In this document: piece after piece, positions 32,204 through 36,242 of the stretch
Layout of the letters: every line of letters starts with the position of its first letter
How positions within the stretch are numbered: position 1 is the stretch's first letter
Source: Alphaproteobacteria bacterium
GTDB taxonomy: Bacteria > Pseudomonadota > Alphaproteobacteria > UBA6615
DNA length: 36,242 nucleotides
Reading direction: 5' to 3'
Assembly (NCBI GenBank): GCA_021774445.1
Contig: JAJFJA010000077.1
Span: 1 to 36,242, forward strand
Made by a program: the position numbers and the translations under genes
The notes under the pieces: generated by a model
The model's database searches: none
What the model saw: the letters and a program-made list of their open reading frames with translations, nothing else
Told to the model about the DNA's origin: nothing

Positions 32204-32503
32204 TTAGTCATCTTTCTTGAAGCTCAGCAATGACATAGCAATGGCCCGCGGGCTATTTTGTCGGGTCCGACCGCGCTGCTTTTGGTCCGACAAAACGAAC
32301 AGCATGCAGACCAGGGTTCTCAACGCGTTGCCCTGCGCCCCCTCCCCCCGTCCGGTGCTACGTAAGCCTCGCGGCTGGACGTCCTGACGGAAATCCAGAA
32401 TGTCGGTGATCGTCATTGCCGGTATGCCTGGACCGTTGTCGAGAACACGGATCCCATGGTGATCGACCTTGACCCTGACCACAAGTACGATGCCCGCTTC
32501 TTC
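32204..32503 (-). pseudogene. Broken topoisomerase VI subunit B-like GHKL ATPase fragment
   Basis: The minus-strand frame gives EEAGI, then VDHHGIRVLDNGPGIPA, the ATP-binding N and G1 region of topoisomerase VI B-like/GHKL ATPases, then ILDF. At about 32388 the reading frame shifts: in another frame bases 32388-32353 read VRTSSREAYVAP, the next conserved block, and after about 32352 the first frame resumes with GAQGNALRTLV, the G2 box. Two compensating frameshifts and loss of both ends (no DNALDA block before EEAGI, stop at 32204) show that this is a remnant. Such stand-alone ATPases are known from mobile elements. It lies just inside the tRNA-Leu junction. Confidence 0.75.
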
Positions 32504-32929
32504 TCGTGAACACGTGGAACCTTGAGGATGAGCGTTTCTTCTTCAACGATGATGATCTGGGTGCGGTCCGCGCGAACCTGAGAAAGAACCGCGCGAGCGG
32601 CCTTTGCAGTGATGGCGGCCGATACTCTCTCATAACATCGAAAAGAGCAGCGTCATGGCTGGCGACTGGCCATGTTCAATGCAGGCAATTGAAATGATGA
32701 CCGTCATCACCATGATCCTCTTCCAAGCTGCCTCCTCGTGCCAGAGCGCGGCAGCCCCTCCCACACATCGTCGCCGATCGCGAATACGTTTAGCAAAATC
32801 GTCGGCGACGTTAGATCTTTGTTGCGAAATCCCGCCACGTCAAAACTTGTGGTATCGCCGTTCCAAGCCTGGACTTGCGAAGGCCTTTGGACGCGAGGGG
32901 GTTCAGCGCTCTGCCAGCTTTCCAGTTCG
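32504..32929. other. Gap with no supported gene, probably gene debris
   Basis: This stretch separates the broken ATPase from the GHKL gene. On the minus strand, bases about 32640-32510 have a stop-free frame reading RVSAAITAKAARAVLSQV and then IIIVEEETLILKVPRV, which looks protein-like but has no good start and is out of frame with the broken ATPase. A second frame, TTG at 32943 to 32707, overlaps the GHKL stop and is not recognised. Both may be remains of genes lost by deletion. Confidence 0.35.
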
Positions 32930-35410
32930 TTATTCGTCCTCAATACTCACGCTGGACGTGTCCACGATCTTTGGGAGGTTCTCCGATAAGGCCAAAACTG
33001 TGGATGCGGACCCCTGGGCGGCCATTCGTCTAAAGTCGTCGACATACTCTGCGATTTCGCTATCGGAGAGACCCTCCCTAGACTGCAGCGCCTGCTCGTA
33101 GCCGAGGAGCAATATACGCATCCCCAGAACATACTTTTCGGTCACGACGTCCTTTGCGACCTGCCCTCGCTGTTGGGAGCGGTACTTAATATGGTATGAG
33201 TTGTCGTAATTGATCTTATATAAGGCCCCGTCTTCACCGAGGTCCTCAATGATACCGCCGTCAGTCTCGGTAAAATCTTCCGGCCAAACCTCAACATCAT
33301 AGCCATCTACCTCGCGACCATCGTGGGTGAGAAGTATGCACTTGGGCAGGCCGTGAGTCGGCGTGCTTTCGCCTTTACCTGGCTCCGCTCCGCCCTTACC
33401 CGCCCCCTTCTTTCTCCGGTTTCTCCGCTTTTCAGACTTGGCCTTTTTTTCTTCGGCCACGATAAACAGCGAAACGTCCTCGGTCACAACCGGACCTGGC
33501 ATCCCGTCATCTTGCAGCCCGATCTTGAAGATGAGTTTATCTCCGACCTCCAACTGGTCCTCGATAGGACTTAGGTAGATAACTAATCTTCCATTGTGGA
33601 GGTGCTCCCTAATACCGAACTTCTTTTTGATGCTTTCATCTATCAGGATCACCCCACGGTTGTCTACTCGGTTCAGGTAGTCATTCACTACATCTGTCCG
33701 AGCAGCCATAGGTCGTGTTCGATTGATAGGCAGTTCAAGGCCGTGCTGCTTGTACCGCTCCTCAAGGCGAACAAATGTAGGGCTGTATTTGCCGTCGAAA
33801 TCTCCGCCGCCGCTTTCGGAACCGTCCTTGCCGCCGGCCGATGGCAGCCTGATCGTGGGGTTGCGGTTCGAAAGCAGACTTGCGAGGCTTGGATCTAGAT
33901 CTACTAGCTTCTGGAATAGATCGTTGCTCTCTGCCTTCGTTGCTCGCTCCAGCTCTTGTTGGGCGATCTTATGCTGAAGCTCTTGAAGAGCAACCGATCC
34001 CTTAATAACCGCCGTAACCTCTTCCTTATAGAGTTCGCCGATGATTGTTTTTGCTATGTGTTCGCGATCACCTTTCCAAACTTCGCTATGGACGGGAAAG
34101 GCAAGATCGCTGGCGTCAACAATAACCACGACGCGGTCCTTCAAAGCGGGCAGTCCGCAGGTTGACGAGAGGTATCCTCTGGTCTGCTTGAAGTGCACTT
34201 GACCGTTGACACAGTGGAATATTCGGCTATTTGAATGTTTCAACCAAGCGGGTAAGTCCCGCTTTAGCGCGATGGCTCTAATGGAGATTGTTCCGAGCTC
34301 AGGGTGACTGATACCACCCACCGATATTTGGTCTTGTCCAACCGCGTCTTCCTCCTCATCCTCCAAGCCCACCTCCTGGTGTGAACGCAAGAGGAGGAAT
34401 TCCATTCCATTAAAGGGTCTCGCGTCGATGCCGAGCGCACGATCGCCGCCACGTTTCTTTGCTGCTTCCCGGGCTTCAGGAGTGGCTGGTACCTGGCGGA
34501 AGTCTAACAAACGGAAAGGCAAAATCGTCTCGACCAGATTTTCGTTGAGAGCTTCGCGTGAGCCCCGCCAACTCAGAAATCTGGAGCCTATCTGGTAGTC
34601 GTAAAGTTTGACGACCGTACCTGTATTTAGGTGCACACCGTCGTAACGCTTTCCTGTGGCAGTGCGAAAGGGATAAAGGAAGTCTTCGTCGAATGACGGT
34701 ATATTTCCGTCCGGCAAGACGAAATAATCGGCGATAGGCAAGCTGTCGCTATCGTCGGGGCGCTTGCGCATGATAGTCCAGCCCCAGAGGCCGTCTCCGC
34801 CATAGCGGCGAGAAATTATCAGCTTGTGCCAATGCCTCCCGCAGTAACGAAGAACGCCCGAAGACCCCATATTGTATTGTCCTTGAACGAACGGAATATT
34901 TTTTTTATGCCCAGCGCTTAGGGACAAAAAAGTGTTCTTAAAATCTCCAGGATATTGACCTTCTCCATTGTCTACAAAAGTGTAACAGGGCAATCCCTGC
35001 TTTTTTGTCTTTGCACCTGATATGCCGATAACCAAATTCTTTTGAGAAAACTCTAAAAGCCACGGGTCCTTTGGGTCTAGGTTGACAAGTCTGCCGCCGC
35101 GCAGTGGTTTTATCAGTTTATCTACTGCGTCATACATTGTTTCGGGAGCGCCTTTACCGCTTGGATCAACGCCATTAAGAAGGGCATGTTTCATAAGGAT
35201 CGCGTCGACCATGTTGGTCATAAGTTCTGTCAGAGCTTTCCCACCGTCGGACGCCTGATTTGAGGTCACATTGAAATTGGTATCCCGCTGATCCAGAGGC
35301 CGCCAGTTACTACGGGGATCTGGCATCTCGGGCGTGCTTTTGATGATATTTTGTACGGAGGCTTCGTCTTCCGCAGCGAGGAGAGCAGAGCATACCTGTC
35401 GTGTATCCAT
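32930..35410 (-). CDS. Large GHKL-fold (MutL/MORC/Hsp90-like) ATPase of unknown function
   Basis: The 826-aa product has the Bergerat ATP-binding motifs in order: N box E62-x3-N66-x2-D69 in TELMTNMVDA, G1 box DNGEG at residues 147-151, and G2 box GQYNMGSSG at 177-185. A second domain around residues 370-440 (FHCVNGQVHFKQT) may be the S5-like transducer fold found beside GHKL domains in MutL and MORC. Residues 461-495 are helical; residues 652-685 form a very basic linker (KSEKRRNRRKKGAGKG), perhaps nucleic-acid binding; the last 140 residues are acidic. No nuclease motif was found. Related GHKL ATPases occur in restriction-modification and defence loci. The 74-aa companion gene is 94 bases upstream on the same strand. 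Base composition is far richer in A+T than in the flanking chromosome. Confidence 0.85.
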   Translation of the reverse strand: MDTRQVCSALLAAEDEASVQNIIKSTPEMPDPRSNWRPLDQRDTNFNVTSNQASDGGKALTELMTNMVDAILMKHALLNGVDPSGKGAPETMYDAVDKLIKPLRGGRLVNLDPKDPWLLEFSQKNLVIGISGAKTKKQGLPCYTFVDNGEGQYPGDFKNTFLSLSAGHKKNIPFVQGQYNMGSSGVLRYCGRHWHKLIISRRYGGDGLWGWTIMRKRPDDSDSLPIADYFVLPDGNIPSFDEDFLYPFRTATGKRYDGVHLNTGTVVKLYDYQIGSRFLSWRGSREALNENLVETILPFRLLDFRQVPATPEAREAAKKRGGDRALGIDARPFNGMEFLLLRSHQEVGLEDEEEDAVGQDQISVGGISHPELGTISIRAIALKRDLPAWLKHSNSRIFHCVNGQVHFKQTRGYLSSTCGLPALKDRVVVIVDASDLAFPVHSEVWKGDREHIAKTIIGELYKEEVTAVIKGSVALQELQHKIAQQELERATKAESNDLFQKLVDLDPSLASLLSNRNPTIRLPSAGGKDGSESGGGDFDGKYSPTFVRLEERYKQHGLELPINRTRPMAARTDVVNDYLNRVDNRGVILIDESIKKKFGIREHLHNGRLVIYLSPIEDQLEVGDKLIFKIGLQDDGMPGPVVTEDVSLFIVAEEKKAKSEKRRNRRKKGAGKGGAEPGKGESTPTHGLPKCILLTHDGREVDGYDVEVWPEDFTETDGGIIEDLGEDGALYKINYDNSYHIKYRSQQRGQVAKDVVTEKYVLGMRILLLGYEQALQSREGLSDSEIAEYVDDFRRMAAQGSASTVLALSENLPKIVDTSSVSIEDE

Positions 35411-35504
35411 GTCGCGATATCTCTCTTTCTCAGCCTAAATTTCGAATCTTCGCTAAATATATTTGTATGAAGGCTGGGTAGGCTGGCCTGGTTGACCAGT
35501 ATTT

Positions 35505-35729
35505 CTATTCCTCAAGCGAGAAATGGCGGTCTTCCTTGTTATCGAGTGAGTGATCGAAGCGTTTTCGGCACGACCTTAGCTCGCTAGTTATCGCGGCAAA
35601 AATCTTTGCCACGTCCTCTTCTGTGTATTGATAGTTTGATCTGTTAGACAGATTTCCTATGAGCTGGATGTCGTGCAGAGCCTTGGATACGCGCCTATTT
35701 GCCAGTTCAACGAATTTCTTTCGGCTCAT
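35505..35729 (-). CDS. Small conserved companion of the GHKL ATPase (74 aa)
   Basis: The 74-aa product is charged and helical, with LANRRVSKALHDIQLIG, then NLSNRSNYQYTEEDV, then KIFAAITSELRSCRKRF. The central NLSNRSNYxYTEEDV pattern recalls small proteins that I have seen encoded next to conflict-type genes in mobile elements; I know no function for them. It lies upstream of the ATPase on the same strand with a 94-base gap that contains a CTGG-TCAA-CCAG dyad and an AT-rich stretch that could hold a second promoter. The ATG at 35729 is the only sensible start. Confidence 0.7.
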   Translation of the reverse strand: MSRKKFVELANRRVSKALHDIQLIGNLSNRSNYQYTEEDVAKIFAAITSELRSCRKRFDHSLDNKEDRHFSLEE

Positions 35730-35775
35730 TCTTTAACTTTCTGTCCATGGAGTGACCATTTATAAGTAAGGATTC

Positions 35776-35804
35776 CATATATACGAGTGTATATTGAATT
35801 TCAA
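35776..35804 (-). promoter_or_regulatory. Possible promoter of the small gene-ATPase pair
   Basis: On the minus strand TTGAAA (35804-35799) and TATATG (35781-35776) are 17 bases apart, about 47 bases before the 74-aa gene. The region is AT-rich, so chance matches are easier, and the call is tentative. Confidence 0.35.
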
Positions 35805-35922
35805 GGCAAATATATGCCCTTAGTTTTGTTTTTATGGATCTATTTTGTCGAAAATTTGTGCTGAGGAGGGCCCTGGCAGCCCAACATGGAGTGTCTATTT
35901 ATCGATCTGCGTCACTATGTTG

Positions 35923-35951
35923 TTGCGTGTTGGTCATGGTATAAGTATATT
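35923..35951 (+). promoter_or_regulatory. Possible promoter of the HTH gene
   Basis: TTGCGT at 35923-35928 and TATATT at 35946-35951 are 17 bases apart. The message would start near 35958, leaving about 23 bases before the ATG, which has no clear ribosome-binding site. The -10 box lies inside the palindrome listed separately. Confidence 0.4.
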
Positions 35952-35961
35952 TAAGTATACC
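35938..35961. promoter_or_regulatory. 24-base imperfect palindrome, possible operator
   Basis: GGTATA (35938-35943) and TATACC (35956-35961) are perfect inverted ends, and 16 of 24 positions match in the whole dyad. TAAGTATA also occurs twice, at 35942-35949 and 35952-35959, exactly ten bases (one helical turn) apart. It covers the predicted -10 box of the HTH gene, which fits a site for autorepression. Confidence 0.5.
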
Positions 35962-35980
35962 TAAACTAATAACGATAATC

Positions 35981-36199
35981 ATGGCTCGCCAAGGCCCGCG
36001 AAAAAGCAAGAAGTATGGGACCAAACACGCGGCAGACCGTGTTGGCTGCTCGAAGTCCACGTTGCTGCGCTGGTTTCGAGAAGGCAAGGTGGCGGACGTA
36101 GCGCGCGACCGGCGGGGCTGGCGCGTCTTCACCGAGGATGACGTCTTGCGGATCCGGCGATGGGCCGAAACAGGCAGTAGCAAAGAGGAGAGCCGGTGA
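35981..36199 (+). CDS. MerR/excisionase-like winged HTH protein
   Basis: The 72-aa product has a basic N terminus and a helix-turn-helix of the MerR/HTH_17 type: AADRVGCSKSTLLRWFREG at residues 18-36, then a wing (RRGWRVF), then TEDDVLRIRRW. This is the size and layout of phage excisionases (AlpA/Xis-like) and small regulators in integrative elements. There is no effector domain. It is divergent from the ATPase pair with a 251-base gap holding the predicted promoters and palindrome. The stop overlaps the next start (GTGA at 36196-36199), after a GAGGAG site. Confidence 0.8.
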   Translation: MARQGPRKSKKYGTKHAADRVGCSKSTLLRWFREGKVADVARDRRGWRVFTEDDVLRIRRWAETGSSKEESR

Positions 36200-36242
36200 G
36201 CCGAAGGAAAGAGAGCGGCAAAGGACCTGCCTTTCTTGCAGT
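36196..36242 (+). CDS. Start of an unknown gene cut by the window edge
   Basis: A GTG at 36196 overlaps the stop of the HTH gene and has GAGGAG at 36185-36190 five bases upstream. Only 15 codons are visible (MSRRKESGKGPAFLA). The coupling to an excisionase-like gene would suit an integrase or another mobility or defence gene, but nothing in the visible residues identifies it. Confidence 0.45.
   Translation, partial: MSRRKESGKGPAFLA

Noticed and set aside
32707..32943. 78-codon TTG-start minus-strand frame overlapping the GHKL stop
   Set aside because: The product is not recognised and the start is weak. It was kept only as possible debris in the gap entry; a conservation test could revive it.
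32655..33101. 148-codon plus-strand frame at the end of the GHKL gene
   Set aside because: The second half is antisense to the ATPase coding sequence and the composition does not look like a protein; there is no good ribosome-binding site.
1..36242. CRISPR arrays, rRNA genes, insertion sequences or replication origins
   Set aside because: I saw no regularly spaced repeats, rRNA sequence, transposase genes with terminal repeats, or clusters of DnaA-type boxes in the window.

Overview
The window looks like chromosomal DNA of a free-living, GC-rich alphaproteobacterium, most likely of the Rhodospirillales type. The evidence is the gene set and gene order: a plant-type (class II) DAHP synthase behind glutathione reductase, a purC-purS-purQ-purL-bolA-grxD block, a free zeta-type F1-ATPase inhibitor, an sfsA-map-radC block, and many GTG starts. 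No 16S gene is present, so this placement is inference.

Region 1 (1-6534) covers central and cofactor metabolism: the tail of glutathione reductase, class II DAHP synthase (start of the shikimate pathway), and a nicotinate phosphoribosyltransferase-like gene. Then come a divergent MFS transporter / AraC-type regulator pair and glutamine-dependent NAD synthetase. Two NAD salvage enzymes flank the transporter-regulator pair.

Region 2 (6535-12340) covers translation and amino acids: cysS-cimA-trmJ as a tight co-directional set, a palindromic intergenic repeat, rpsD with a clear promoter and terminator, and a lone SAM-dependent methyltransferase.

Region 3 (12352-18559, all minus strand) is the purine operon purC-purS-purQ-purL followed by bolA and the CGFS glutaredoxin grxD, preceded by a TANGO2/NRDE protein and a HAD phosphatase. 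Region 4 (18560-23011) holds the zeta subunit, an exported DUF547 protein with a radical SAM enzyme, a possible small basic ORF, and purB.

Region 5 (23206-27595) holds a choline-kinase-like gene that overlaps a dimethylglycine/sarcosine dehydrogenase-like flavoprotein, a small acidic ORF, and a TIGR02466-type 2OG-Fe(II) oxygenase. Region 6 (27716-31958) holds sfsA-map-radC, divergent from a lipoprotein, a PqiA-like protein and a CinA/MoaB-domain protein, plus a 55-aa two-helix membrane protein on the opposite strand.

Region 7 (32085-36242) is a tRNA-Leu(UAA) gene followed by DNA that is visibly richer in A+T and differs in codon use from the rest. It contains a frameshifted remnant of a topoisomerase VI B-like ATPase, an 826-aa GHKL-fold ATPase of unknown function, a 74-aa companion, an excisionase/MerR-like DNA-binding protein with a palindromic site in its promoter, and the start of a further gene cut by the window edge. 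This is most simply read as one end of a genomic island integrated at the tRNA. The GHKL ATPase plus small companion is the best candidate here for an undescribed (probably anti-phage or mobile-element) system.
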